From assembly GCA_937926325.1 (NCBI GenBank), contig CALAZQ010000342.1:1-19263 (forward strand): a DNA stretch of 19,263 nucleotides, given 5' to 3'. Of this stretch, positions 1 to 7,838 are shown one piece after another. The first letter of the stretch is position 1; the number at the start of each line of letters is the position of its first letter. A model generated the notes under the pieces. It worked only from the letters and a program-made list of their open reading frames with translations, searched no databases and had not been told where the DNA came from. Origin of the DNA: an uncultured Planctomycetaceae bacterium (GTDB lineage: Bacteria > Planctomycetota > Planctomycetia > Pirellulales > UBA1268). The translations under genes and the position numbers were made by a program.

Positions 1-2
1 AG

Positions 3-2081
3 CTAGCCCAGTCGCATGCCGGGAAGGGCACCGCTGTCGGGGGAAAGCAGAAAGACACCTTCGGCGCCAGCGCCGCTGGCGGCCACCACCATGCCCTCGC
101 TGAGGCCGAACTTCATCTGTCGCGGGGCGAGGTTTGCCACCACCACCACGAGCCGGCCGACGAGATCCTCTGGTTGGTGGAACTTTTTGATGCCGGCGAA
201 GATCGTCCGGCGGTCGTCACCGCCGAGCGAGACGGTGAGCTTGAGCAGCTTGCGAGCCTCCGGCACCTCGTCGGCTGCCACCACCCGGGCCACCCGCAGG
301 TCGACCTTGGCGAAGTCATCGATGGTGCAGGTTTCGGCGAGCGGCTCGGCGGCGAGCGGCTCGGGGGAATCGGCAGGGGGGACGGCGTCGGTCATGGGCT
401 CTCCAGGGCTGGGGGAAGGTGTTTGAGCGGCTGCGGCCTGCAGCAGGGCATCGATCTGGCTTTGCTCGATTCGCCGCAGCAGCGGCTGGAAGCGACTGAC
501 CGGGCTTCCCGTCAGCGGTGTCTGCGATTGCTCCCAACGGTCGATCGGGCCGCCGACCAGCTGGCCGACGTCCTCGGCCAGTTTTGGCAGCACGGGCGTC
601 AGATAGACGACCAGCTGCCGGAACAGATTGATCGCTACCGAGGCGACCTGCTGCAGTCTGGCCGCCGCCGCCGGCCCCTCCTTGGCGAGTTTCCAGGGCT
701 GTTCCTGATCGACGTAGAGGTTGGCCCGGTCGGCCGCCTGCATGATCAGCCGCATGGCCCGGGCGAAGTCACAGGTTTCATAGGCTGCCGCGATCGCCTC
801 CCCGTCGGCCGCCGCCTGGGCGAACAGGCCGCCGTCGTCGGGATAGGGTGTCGCCAGCCCGGTCTCGGCCAGCCAGCGGGCGGTGCGGCTGGCCAGATTG
901 ACCACCTTGCCGACAAGGTCGGCATTCACCTTGGTGGTGAACTCTTCAAGGTTCAGATCGATGTCGTCGATGCCACCCGAGAGCTTGGCGGCGTAGTAGT
1001 AGCGGAGCGCCGCCGGGTCGAGCAGGTCGAGATAGTCGCGGGCCAGCAGAAAGGTGCCCCGGCTCTTCGACATCTTCTGGCCGTTGACCGTGAGGAAGCC
1101 GTGGACCCGAACCTTCGTCGGCAGGGTCATGCCGGCCACCTTGAGCATGGCCGGCCAGAAGAGCGTATGGAAGTAGGTGATGTCTTTGCCGATGAAGTGA
1201 TGCACCTCGGCGGCCGGCTCGTTGTTGTCGCCGGGGCACCACCAGTCGGCAAAGGTTCCACCCCGCGCAGTGGCCCATTCTTCGGTGGCGGCAACGTAGC
1301 CGATCGGGGCGTCGAACCAGACGTACCAGTAGTGGCCCGGGGCATCGGGAATTTCAAAGCCGAAGTAGGGGGCGGGCCGGGAGATGTCCCAGTCTCGCAG
1401 CGGATCACCGAGGAAGTGGCCGGCGAGATAGTTGGCAATCCGGGGGTCGAGTGCACCGGACTGCTGAGTCCACTCCGACAGGAACGGCCGCAGCGACTCA
1501 AGCGTGACAAAGAGGTGTTCCGCCGACCGCACCTCTGGTGGTGTGCCGGAAAGGGTGCTGACGGGATTGACCAGTTCGGCCGGTGAATAGGTCGCCCCAC
1601 AGGCCTCACAGGAGTCACCATATTGATCGGCCGCGGCACACCGCGGGCAGCCGCCGCGGACAAACCGGTCGGCCAGGAAGACCCCGGCGGCGGGATCGAA
1701 CAGCTGCTGGACTTCGCGGCTGACCACGAGGCCCTGTTGCCGCAGGGCCTGCCAGAACCGGTGGCAGAGGGTTCGGTTGGCCGGGCTGTCGGTCGAGCCA
1801 TAGTGGTCGAAGGCAATCTGGAAGCCGCCAAAGTCAGCCAGATGGGCCTCCCGCATATCCGCGATCAGCTCTTGTTCCGGCCGACCCTCGGCCCGGGCCC
1901 GAATCATGATCGCCGTGCCGTGGGTGTCGTCGGCACAGAGGTAGATCGCCTGATGGCCTCGCAGCCGTTGGAAGCGGGCAAAGACATCGGTCTGGATGTA
2001 TTCGACGAGGTGCCCGAGATGGATGTGGCCGTTGGCGTAGGGCAGGGCCGAGGTGATCAGGATCCGGCGGGTATCGGGCAT
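3..2081 (-). CDS. metG: Methionyl-tRNA synthetase, complete, 692 aa
   Basis: This enzyme charges tRNA-Met with methionine in the cytoplasm. The product is a class I synthetase. The HIGH-type signature is HIHLGH at residues 19-24, just after the ALPYANG segment typical of MetG. A zinc knuckle is formed by C145, C148, C158 and C161. The KMSKS loop is at 336-340. A linker rich in Pro and Ala (about 551-585) leads to a C-terminal tRNA-binding OB-fold of the Trbp111/Arc1p type (about 587-692, with DLRVARV and the FGLSEGM segment), so this is the dimeric MetG form. I chose the ATG at 2081 because homology starts there. The frame stays open upstream to 2303, but those 74 residues are low-complexity Pro/Ser sequence. 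The TAG stop lies at positions 5-3, so the gene is whole. No clear Shine-Dalgarno precedes the start. Confidence 0.97.
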   Translation of the reverse strand: MPDTRRILITSALPYANGHIHLGHLVEYIQTDVFARFQRLRGHQAIYLCADDTHGTAIMIRARAEGRPEQELIADMREAHLADFGGFQIAFDHYGSTDSPANRTLCHRFWQALRQQGLVVSREVQQLFDPAAGVFLADRFVRGGCPRCAAADQYGDSCEACGATYSPAELVNPVSTLSGTPPEVRSAEHLFVTLESLRPFLSEWTQQSGALDPRIANYLAGHFLGDPLRDWDISRPAPYFGFEIPDAPGHYWYVWFDAPIGYVAATEEWATARGGTFADWWCPGDNNEPAAEVHHFIGKDITYFHTLFWPAMLKVAGMTLPTKVRVHGFLTVNGQKMSKSRGTFLLARDYLDLLDPAALRYYYAAKLSGGIDDIDLNLEEFTTKVNADLVGKVVNLASRTARWLAETGLATPYPDDGGLFAQAAADGEAIAAAYETCDFARAMRLIMQAADRANLYVDQEQPWKLAKEGPAAAARLQQVASVAINLFRQLVVYLTPVLPKLAEDVGQLVGGPIDRWEQSQTPLTGSPVSRFQPLLRRIEQSQIDALLQAAAAQTPSPSPGEPMTDAVPPADSPEPLAAEPLAETCTIDDFAKVDLRVARVVAADEVPEARKLLKLTVSLGGDDRRTIFAGIKKFHQPEDLVGRLVVVVANLAPRQMKFGLSEGMVVAASGAGAEGVFLLSPDSGALPGMRLG

Positions 2082-2379
2082 GGGGCCTGCGTGGGACGAA
2101 GACGAAGGAGGGCATGAGCAAGTCGACGGCGATTGTAGGACCGGGGCCGGAGTTGGGGGAAGGTGTGAAGGTGGGTGGCTGACGGGGCGGCGGAAAGGCC
2201 ATGGAGAACGAAAATGCTCTTGTTCGGCTTTGGATCGAGCGGCACTATCCCACCGCCCGATTGGCGGTGCCGCCGGGTGGCCCGTTGGTGGCAGGGAAGC
2301 CACCGCTGCCCTGACCTGTACCGCTCACCTGCAGACTGGAGCCCGGCCCCGCGGCCAGGTCTCCGCCGGAGTCAACGAG
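2082..2379. other. Divergent intergenic region between metG and the thioredoxin-trypsin gene
   Basis: This 298-bp gap separates two divergent genes and should hold both promoters. I see no convincing -35/-10 pair on either strand. It contains a possible 37-codon ORF (2201-2314, listed separately). It also contains a perfect 6-bp hairpin, with arms GGTGGC at 2287-2292 and GCCACC at 2299-2304 around a six-base loop. The hairpin overlaps the end of that ORF, and no T-run follows it. The thioredoxin-trypsin start at 2380 has a GGAG eight bases upstream. Confidence 0.5.
2201..2314 (+). CDS. Possible small protein, 37 aa
   Basis: A short frame starting at ATG 2201 and ending at TGA 2312-2314 encodes 37 residues, beginning [21 protein letters not shown] purine-rich GGAAAGG sits two bases upstream of the ATG, closer than usual. 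About two thirds of third codon positions are G or C, as expected of coding DNA here, and the first half looks like an amphipathic helix while the second half is Pro/Gly-rich. It lies inside the metG/thioredoxin divergent gap and is not in the frame of either neighbour. I recognise no family. It could be a true small protein, the 5' remnant of a longer gene, or chance. Confidence 0.25.
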   Translation: MENENALVRLWIERHYPTARLAVPPGGPLVAGKPPLP

Positions 2380-4047
2380 ATGCAGACGCCCCGCTTTGGA
2401 ATGCTCGCCGGCCTCCTCTGCCTCGGCTGGTCCGCACCGGCGGCCGCCCAGGTTGGGACGCTGCCGCCGGCCGCCGCCGCTGCTGCCGGCGAGGTGGTCC
2501 TGCTCGACTTTTCGGCCAACTGGTGTGGCCCCTGCCGGCAGATGGCACCGCTCATCGGTGAGATCGGTGCCGCCGGCTGGCTGGTGCGGCATGTCGATGT
2601 CGATCAGGAACACGATCTGGTCAAACGCTTCCAGGTGACCGGAGTGCCCTGCTACGTGCTGCTGGTGAAGGGCCATGAGGTTGGCCGGATTGCCGGCGCC
2701 ACGACCCGCACCGAGCTTGAGAAACTGCTGGCCAAGAGCCGCCAGCCACTGGGGCTGCCCGAACTGCAGGCGGCCGCCCAGCCGGCGGCGGCCAGTGCCA
2801 TTCCGGGCATCCCGCTGCCGACCCAGCCGGCCACGGCCACGCTTGCCACCGAGGCTGGCAGCCCGAAAACGCTTCAGCCGCCGGCGGTGATGACCGGCCC
2901 GGTCGGCCAGCCCGCCACAGGCCAGCCGATCGACAGGCCACTTCGGCAGCGGCGGACTGCCGCCGCCCAACCTCCGGTCGGACCGCCGCCGTCACTGGCC
3001 GCCGACACCAAGGCTCAACTGAGCGGGCGACTGATCCGGGCAACCGCCCGGCTGCGGGTGACCGACCCCGACGGAGCCTCGTGGGGGACCGGCACCGTGA
3101 TCGATTGCCGTCAGGGCGAGGCGCTGATCCTCACCTGCGGCCACATCTTTCGCGATTCTGCCGGCTCTGGCCGGATCGAAGTGGACCTCTTCGGCGATCC
3201 TGCTGCCGGTCGCGTCGCCGGGCAGATGGTGGCCTACGATCTCGACCGCGACCTCGCCCTGGTCAGCGTCTTCACCGAGGCGGCCATCGATCCGGTGCCG
3301 ATCGGTGGCGTTGGCCGCTCCCGCGAGGTCGGTGAGCCGGTCGTCACCGTCGGCTGTGATGGTGGGCGAGATCCCACCATGCACGTCAGCCGGGTGACCT
3401 CGGTCGATAAATACCTCGGGCCGGCCAACGTGCAGGTGGCCGGGCAGCCGGTGCAGGGCCGCAGTGGTGGCGGCCTGTTCGCCCTTGATGGCACCCTGTT
3501 GGGGGTTTGTAACGCCGCCGACCCGGAGGATAACGAGGGGCTGTTCGCAGCGTTGCCCTCGATCCACGAGCACCTCGATGAGGCCGGGCTCGCCTTCGTC
3601 TACCGGCATGTCTACCCGGGCACCGAAACCGATCTGGCTGAGGCTGAGGGTCGGGGGCTGCCGCCCCGGATGCCCGCCGAGATGCCGGCGGTCTCATTCG
3701 ATCGGCGAAACCGTGACGATGCCGTTCCGACCGCATCGAGTGGCCCGTCAGGGGTCACGCCAGCCGCCGAGCCAGCCGCAGATCCCAAGGCGGCCCCACT
3801 GGCTCCCGACGAACTGCCCCCTGCAGCCGCAGTGGCGCGGGCCGGGTCGCTTTCCGCCGGCGAGCAGGCGCTGATCGATCATGTGCGTCAGCACAGTGGC
3901 AAGGCTGAGGTGATCTGCATCGTGCGGCCGCATGGGGCGAGCCAGTCGGCCAGTGAAGTCTTCATGCTGCAGACCGCAGGTGCTGATTTCATCGACCGGC
4001 TTTCCGACGCGCAGCAGCGGGAGGAGCCGGCAGGAGCGGAGCGTTGA
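2380..4047 (+). CDS. Exported thioredoxin-like / trypsin-like serine protease fusion protein, 555 aa
   Basis: The N-terminus (residues 1-23, hydrophobic core MLAGLLCLGW, then SAPAAA-Q) looks like a cleavable signal peptide. A thioredoxin fold follows at about 30-120, with the redox motif WCGPC at 48-52 and the cis-proline region GVPCYVLL at 88-95. A Pro/Ala-rich linker (about 121-205) leads to a trypsin-like domain at about 215-400. The likely triad is H255 in the TCGHIF segment, D291 in DLALV, and S362 in GRSGGGLF. The C-terminal 150 residues are low-complexity Ala/Pro and then a short helical end. The combined architecture suggests a periplasmic protein coupling disulfide or thiol chemistry with proteolysis, but its substrate is unknown. 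The start at 2380 has GGAG eight bases upstream; ATG 2401 is a weaker alternative. It is the first gene of the plus-strand series, 25 bp before the phosphatase gene. Confidence 0.85.
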   Translation: MQTPRFGMLAGLLCLGWSAPAAAQVGTLPPAAAAAAGEVVLLDFSANWCGPCRQMAPLIGEIGAAGWLVRHVDVDQEHDLVKRFQVTGVPCYVLLVKGHEVGRIAGATTRTELEKLLAKSRQPLGLPELQAAAQPAAASAIPGIPLPTQPATATLATEAGSPKTLQPPAVMTGPVGQPATGQPIDRPLRQRRTAAAQPPVGPPPSLAADTKAQLSGRLIRATARLRVTDPDGASWGTGTVIDCRQGEALILTCGHIFRDSAGSGRIEVDLFGDPAAGRVAGQMVAYDLDRDLALVSVFTEAAIDPVPIGGVGRSREVGEPVVTVGCDGGRDPTMHVSRVTSVDKYLGPANVQVAGQPVQGRSGGGLFALDGTLLGVCNAADPEDNEGLFAALPSIHEHLDEAGLAFVYRHVYPGTETDLAEAEGRGLPPRMPAEMPAVSFDRRNRDDAVPTASSGPSGVTPAAEPAADPKAAPLAPDELPPAAAVARAGSLSAGEQALIDHVRQHSGKAEVICIVRPHGASQSASEVFMLQTAGADFIDRLSDAQQREEPAGAER

Positions 4048-4072
4048 GCATCCTGAAGGTTTCGGAGTCGGC

Positions 4073-4702
4073 ATGCAGCAGATCCTGATCCGCCACGGGG
4101 AAAGCCTGTCAAACCGTGAGGGGCGGGTGCAGGGCCAGGCCGATGTCGAACTGTCGGAGGTCGGCCGACGGCAGGCCGAGGCGGTCGCCGCCTGGTGCCG
4201 CAGCCAGCCCGAGATCGCTGCCGCCGATGAACTCTGGTCGAGCCCGCTGCGACGGGCCCGCGCGACGGCCGAGGCGATCGGGGCGGCAATCGGCAAGCCG
4301 GTGCAACTGGCCGACGAGTTGCGAGAACTCCATGCCGGAATTTTTCAGGGGCATCTCTGGGACGACCTGGCGGAGCGGTTTCCGGCTGAGGTCGCCCGCT
4401 GGCGATCGGGCGATGTCGACTATCAAATTCCCGCAGGCGAGTCGCGGCGGCAGCTGGCCCAGCGGGGGCGGCAGGTGCTGGAGACGTTGGCAGGTCGGTC
4501 CGCGCGGCGGATGATCGTGGTGGCCCACGGCGGCATTCTCACCGCCGCCCTCGGCCTGCTCGTCGGCCGTGACCATCCGCTGTTGGCCGAGGCCAGCGAG
4601 CGACCGTTCACCCGGCTGCCGGCGCTGGCGAACTGTTCGGTCTCGGAGCTCGCCTGGCCGGGGCCAGAACTGGTACGGTTCAACGAGACGGGTCACCTTT
4701 GA
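4073..4702 (+). CDS. Histidine phosphatase family protein (phosphoglycerate mutase-like), 209 aa
   Basis: A histidine phosphatase superfamily (branch 1) protein. The catalytic phosphate-binding motif LIRHGES places R7 and H8 at the start. The SSPLRRARATAEAI segment at 56-69 supplies a second arginine, E85 in the LRELHAGIFQG segment is the likely proton donor, and H152 in VVAHGGIL is the second catalytic histidine. All hallmark residues are present and the length is normal for the family, so it should be active on small phosphate esters. Members include cofactor-dependent mutases and alpha-ribazole or sugar phosphatases, and the sequence alone does not separate these. The protein has no signal peptide, so it is cytoplasmic. 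The start at 4073 has GGAG five bases upstream. It sits 25 bp after the fusion protein and 42 bp before the M28 gene, consistent with one operon. Confidence 0.9.
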   Translation: MQQILIRHGESLSNREGRVQGQADVELSEVGRRQAEAVAAWCRSQPEIAAADELWSSPLRRARATAEAIGAAIGKPVQLADELRELHAGIFQGHLWDDLAERFPAEVARWRSGDVDYQIPAGESRRQLAQRGRQVLETLAGRSARRMIVVAHGGILTAALGLLVGRDHPLLAEASERPFTRLPALANCSVSELAWPGPELVRFNETGHL

Positions 4703-4744
4703 TCGTGCCGTCATGGTCCCATTCCTCGTGACATCCCAACGGTC

Positions 4745-5707
4745 ATGGCCGCAAAGCAACCAGTGCATCCCGGTGTCGTCAGCCGCGGCTGGCCGCTGTG
4801 GCTGGCGGTCTGCCTCATCTTCGCCCGTCCTCTAACCGCCGCTGAGCCCGCGGGCTTTGCGGGCGAGCGGGCCTTCGGATACCTCAAGGCGGTCTGCGAC
4901 CTCGGGCCGCGGCCGAGCGGTTCACCCGGCATGCGGCAGCAGCGGGAGCTGCTTGTGCGGCATTTTCAGCAGGCGGGGGGAAAGGTGTTTCGACAGGCCT
5001 TCCGCAGCCGTGACGGTCGCACCGGGGACTGGGTGCGGATGGAAAACCTGATCGTGCACTGGCACCCCGAGCGGACCGAGCGGGTGCTGCTGGGCGTTCA
5101 CTATGACACCCGGCCCTACCCCGATCGCGACCCGCGGCAGCCGCGGGGTGTCTTTCTGGGGGCCAATGATGGGGCCAGTGGGGTGGCGGTGCTGATGGAA
5201 CTGGCGGCGTTGATGGCGGCGTTACCCGGTCCGGTTGGGGTGGACTTTGTCTGTTTCGATGCCGAGGAATATGTCTTTGATGATGCCCGCGACCAATACT
5301 GTCTGGGGTCGCTCTTCTTTGCCCGGCAATACGCTGCCGGGCAGCGGGCCGGTACGACGGAATATCGCTATCGCTGCGGGGTGATCCTCGACATGGTGGC
5401 CGACCGTGACCTGCAGATCTGGCAGGAACGCCAGAGTGTTGACTGGCCGGAGACGCGGCCGGTGGTTGACTCGATCTGGGCGACGGCCCGTCGGCTGGGG
5501 GTGCGGCAGTTCGTGCCGCGGCCAAAGTATGTGGTCAATGACGACCATGTGCCGCTGCGGATGACCGGTGGCATTCCGACCTGCGACGTCATCGACTTCG
5601 ACTATCCGCACTGGCACACCACCCGTGACACGCCGGAGAATTGCTCGGCTGAGTCACTCGAGGCGGTGGGCCGGGTGATGCTGGCCTGGCTCCAGACCCT
5701 CCGCTGA
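4745..5707 (+). CDS. Exported M28-family metalloprotein resembling glutaminyl-peptide cyclotransferase, 320 aa
   Basis: The N-terminus has an uncleaved-looking basic start and hydrophobic stretch WPLWLAVCLIFARPLTAAEP at 16-35, read as a signal peptide or anchor. The rest is an M28 zinc fold: H119 and D121 in VHYDTRP, D142 in GANDGASG, E174/E175 in FDAEE, D216 in ILDMVAD, D266-D267-H268 in NDDHVP and H291 in WHTTRDT. The order and spacing of DDHVP and WHTTRDTPEN match type II glutaminyl cyclotransferases (animal QC), where a DDHIP segment and a WHT zinc histidine occur, better than classical aminopeptidases. A likely role is conversion of N-terminal Gln to pyroglutamate on exported proteins, but aminopeptidase activity cannot be excluded. 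No good Shine-Dalgarno is visible, so translation may be coupled to the gene 42 bp upstream. Confidence 0.85.
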   Translation: MAAKQPVHPGVVSRGWPLWLAVCLIFARPLTAAEPAGFAGERAFGYLKAVCDLGPRPSGSPGMRQQRELLVRHFQQAGGKVFRQAFRSRDGRTGDWVRMENLIVHWHPERTERVLLGVHYDTRPYPDRDPRQPRGVFLGANDGASGVAVLMELAALMAALPGPVGVDFVCFDAEEYVFDDARDQYCLGSLFFARQYAAGQRAGTTEYRYRCGVILDMVADRDLQIWQERQSVDWPETRPVVDSIWATARRLGVRQFVPRPKYVVNDDHVPLRMTGGIPTCDVIDFDYPHWHTTRDTPENCSAESLEAVGRVMLAWLQTLR

Positions 5708-5735
5708 CCCTTGGCCACCGTGCGGGATTGACCCG

Positions 5736-6005
5736 ATGCAGCAGCAGCCCGCCGCGACCGTGCCCCTTGTCGTCCCCGACCTCGGCCTGGGCAGTCAGCC
5801 GATTCTGCTTTCGCTCTGGCTCGTGCCGCAGGGCCGGCGGGTGCTGGCCGGTGATCGGGTGGTCGAGCTGGCCGCTGGTGCTGCCACCATTGATCTGACC
5901 GCTCCCGTGGCCGGTCGCTGCCTGCGGCAGCTGGTCGATGAAGACACTGTCGTGCTGCCGGGAACGATGGTTGCGGAGTTCTTGGCGGAGGACGACGAGC
6001 CATGA
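5736..6005 (+). CDS. Small lipoyl/biotinyl-type domain protein lacking the modifiable lysine, 89 aa
   Basis: The 89 residues match a single lipoyl-domain hammerhead: VVPDLGLG at 12-19, then LSLWLVPQGRRVLAGDRVVELAAG, TIDLTAPVAGRC at 51-62, and VDEDTVVLPGTMVAEF. In lipoylated E2 or H proteins the exposed turn reads E-x-x-D-K-A-T. Here the same turn is ELAAGAAT (44-51), with G48 in place of Asp and A49 in place of the modified Lys. The whole protein contains no lysine, so it cannot be lipoylated or biotinylated in the usual way. Its TGA overlaps the ATG of lnt (ATGA at 6002-6005), giving tight translational coupling, and it starts 28 bp after the M28 gene. It may be a structural or binding domain; its function is unknown. 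Confidence 0.8.
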   Translation: MQQQPAATVPLVVPDLGLGSQPILLSLWLVPQGRRVLAGDRVVELAAGAATIDLTAPVAGRCLRQLVDEDTVVLPGTMVAEFLAEDDEP

Positions 6006-7726
6006 ATTCACGGCTGTCGGTCTGGCAATGCTCGGCCGGCCGGTTGGCAGCCCTGGCCGGGGCGGCCACCATGTTTCTGATTCAGCCGCCGGCTGACTGC
6101 TGGCCGCTGGCCTGGCTGGCACCGCTGCCCTGGCTCTGGCTGGTGGCCCGGTCACCGGCAGCGGCCGCAGCCGCGCCGGTCTCGGGCCGGTTTCTCTGGC
6201 TGGCTGGCTTCCTGCACTGGTTGGCGACGATTCACTGGCTGCGGCTGCCGCACCCGGCGACGGCAATCGGCTGGCTGCTGCTGTCGGCCTATCTGGCCTG
6301 CTACCTGCCGCTGTTCATCTGGCTGGCGCGGCGGCTGATCGGCCGGTGGCGGTGGCCACTGGTCGTCGCCGCACCGGTGGCCTGGATGGCCTGCGAACAG
6401 CTGCGGGGCTGGCTGCTGGGCGGATTCACCTTTGGCAGGCTGGGTCACACCCAGTGGCGGTGGATTGAACTGCTGCAACTGGCCGACATCGCCGGGGCGG
6501 TCGGGCTCGGTGGGCTGGTGATGCTGGTGGCCGCCGCGGGCTATGGGCTCGTTGCCTGCTGCCTCGTGCCGGGCGGGCAAAGCAGGCCGCCCGGCCGCCG
6601 CGTCGTCGTCTGGCAGCTGCTGATGGCCGGCAGCCTGCTGCTTGCCGCGGTCGCCTATGGTCGCTGGCGACTAACGACCGCCCCGCTGCCCGCGGGCAAG
6701 CCGCTCGAGGTGCTGCTGGTGCAGGGCTCGATCGACACTGAACTCAAACACGACCCTGCCGCCGTCACCGATGTGACCCGGCACTACGACGAGCTGACCC
6801 GGGCGGGACTGGCCGGCGGGCCGCGGCCCGACCTGATTGTCTGGCCTGAGACGATGTGGCGGGTGGGCCTGCTGGAGATCGACCCGGATGAGCAGCTGCC
6901 CGACAGCCTGATCGCGACAATGCTTAGCGAAGCCGAGATTGCCGGCCCGGCTGCACTCTCGGCTGAGCAGCAGCAGGCCCGCTGCCGGGCCCGGCTGGAG
7001 GCCGAGCGGCTCGAGCCGCTGGCCACCTACGCGAAATCCTACGGCAGTCACTGGCTGGTCGGTGTTGATAAACAGCGGATCACGCCGCAGGTCACCGCCG
7101 GCTTTGAGAACTTCAACATGGCGGTGCTGCTCGATGCCGAGGGCCGGCTGGTCGGCGAATATGCCAAGATGCACCCGGTCATGTTCGGTGAGTATGTGCC
7201 GCTGGCCGATCGCTTTCCCTGGCTCTACCGGCTGACACCCCTGCCGACAGGCCTGACCGCCGGCAGGAAGCCGCTGCTGGCGAGCGTGGCGGGCCGGCGG
7301 CTGACCGCCACCATCTGTTACGAGACAGCCCTGCCCGGGGCGATCCGGTCGCTCGTGCGGCAGTGCCGCCAGGCCGACGGCGGTCCCGACCTGATCGCCA
7401 ATCTCACCAATGACGGCTGGTTCTGGGGTTCGAGTGAGCTCGACATGCACCTGACGGCGGCGATTTTCCGGGCGGTCGAGGTTCGCACACCGATTGTGAT
7501 CGCAGCGAACACGGGGTTTTCGGCCTCGATCGATGGCTGCGGCCGGCTGCTGGCCCGCGGGCCCCGGCGGGCGACGGCCACCCTGCGGGTCGCGGTCCAG
7601 CCCGACGGTCGGCCGACCCTCTGGCTGGTCTGGGGAAGTCTGCTGCCTGGTCTCTGTATAGCGATTGGGCTGGCAGTGACGTTGGAAGGCTGGGTGAGAA
7701 GGGATAGTCTTAAAGGGGTGGCGTGA
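6002..7726 (+). CDS. lnt: Apolipoprotein N-acyltransferase, 574 aa
   Basis: Lnt is an inner-membrane enzyme that adds the third acyl chain to the N-terminal cysteine of lipoproteins. The first 225 residues hold several hydrophobic helices, including the PLAWLAPLPWLWL start typical of the family. The nitrilase-like periplasmic domain runs from about 235 to 525. The triad is complete: E283 in IVWPETMW, K389 in EYAKMHPVMFGEYVP and C439 in TICYETALPG. The NLTNDGWFWGS motif follows at 467-477, and a final membrane helix lies at about 538-562. Its start overlaps the upstream lipoyl-like gene by four bases and has GGAGG nine bases upstream. The order QC-like enzyme, lipoyl-like protein, Lnt suggests shared work on exported proteins, although that link is inferred. 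Confidence 0.96.
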   Translation: MNSRLSVWQCSAGRLAALAGAATMFLIQPPADCWPLAWLAPLPWLWLVARSPAAAAAAPVSGRFLWLAGFLHWLATIHWLRLPHPATAIGWLLLSAYLACYLPLFIWLARRLIGRWRWPLVVAAPVAWMACEQLRGWLLGGFTFGRLGHTQWRWIELLQLADIAGAVGLGGLVMLVAAAGYGLVACCLVPGGQSRPPGRRVVVWQLLMAGSLLLAAVAYGRWRLTTAPLPAGKPLEVLLVQGSIDTELKHDPAAVTDVTRHYDELTRAGLAGGPRPDLIVWPETMWRVGLLEIDPDEQLPDSLIATMLSEAEIAGPAALSAEQQQARCRARLEAERLEPLATYAKSYGSHWLVGVDKQRITPQVTAGFENFNMAVLLDAEGRLVGEYAKMHPVMFGEYVPLADRFPWLYRLTPLPTGLTAGRKPLLASVAGRRLTATICYETALPGAIRSLVRQCRQADGGPDLIANLTNDGWFWGSSELDMHLTAAIFRAVEVRTPIVIAANTGFSASIDGCGRLLARGPRRATATLRVAVQPDGRPTLWLVWGSLLPGLCIAIGLAVTLEGWVRRDSLKGVA

Positions 7727-7795
7727 AGGTCGACGCCATCCAAGGTCGATGCTTCCTGAGGAAGTGTTGATTGAGAACCCGGCCCGGAAAGGAGC

Positions 7796-7821
7796 CGTCC
7801 CGGCGAGACCGCTCGGGGACG
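7796..7821 (+). promoter_or_regulatory. Hairpin in the leader of the coiled-coil gene
   Basis: In the 112-bp gap between lnt and the next gene, CGTCCC (7796-7801) pairs with GGGACG (7816-7821). Inside that, CGAG (7804-7807) pairs with CTCG (7812-7815) around an ACCG tetraloop. The result is a 10-bp stem with a two-base bulge. It ends 17 bases before the ATG at 7839, just ahead of the GAGAGG ribosome binding site, and has no T-run, so a role in translation or mRNA stability is more likely than termination. Confidence 0.4.
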
Positions 7822-7838
7822 AAGCGAGAGGCATCGGC

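Noticed and set aside
174..1586. 470-residue open frame on the plus strand opposite metG
   Set aside because: It is an antisense shadow of metG caused by high GC, with no recognisable domain.
2114..2182. 22-codon frame after an AAGGAGG sequence
   Set aside because: The Shine-Dalgarno is only two bases from the ATG and the product is short Gly/Pro/Glu sequence with no sign of selection.
2219..2247. TTGTTC and CACTAT with 17-bp spacing as a promoter for the thioredoxin-trypsin gene
   Set aside because: Each box matches only three of six consensus bases, which is expected by chance.
2082..2303. 74-residue N-terminal extension of MetG in the open frame
   Set aside because: It is Pro/Ser-rich low-complexity sequence with no MetG homology; the conserved start [18 protein letters not shown] fits ATG 2081.
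7682..7710. TTGGAA and TAGTCT with 17-bp spacing inside the end of lnt as a promoter for the coiled-coil gene
   Set aside because: The -10 box matches three of six positions and the site lies in coding sequence; not strong enough to list.
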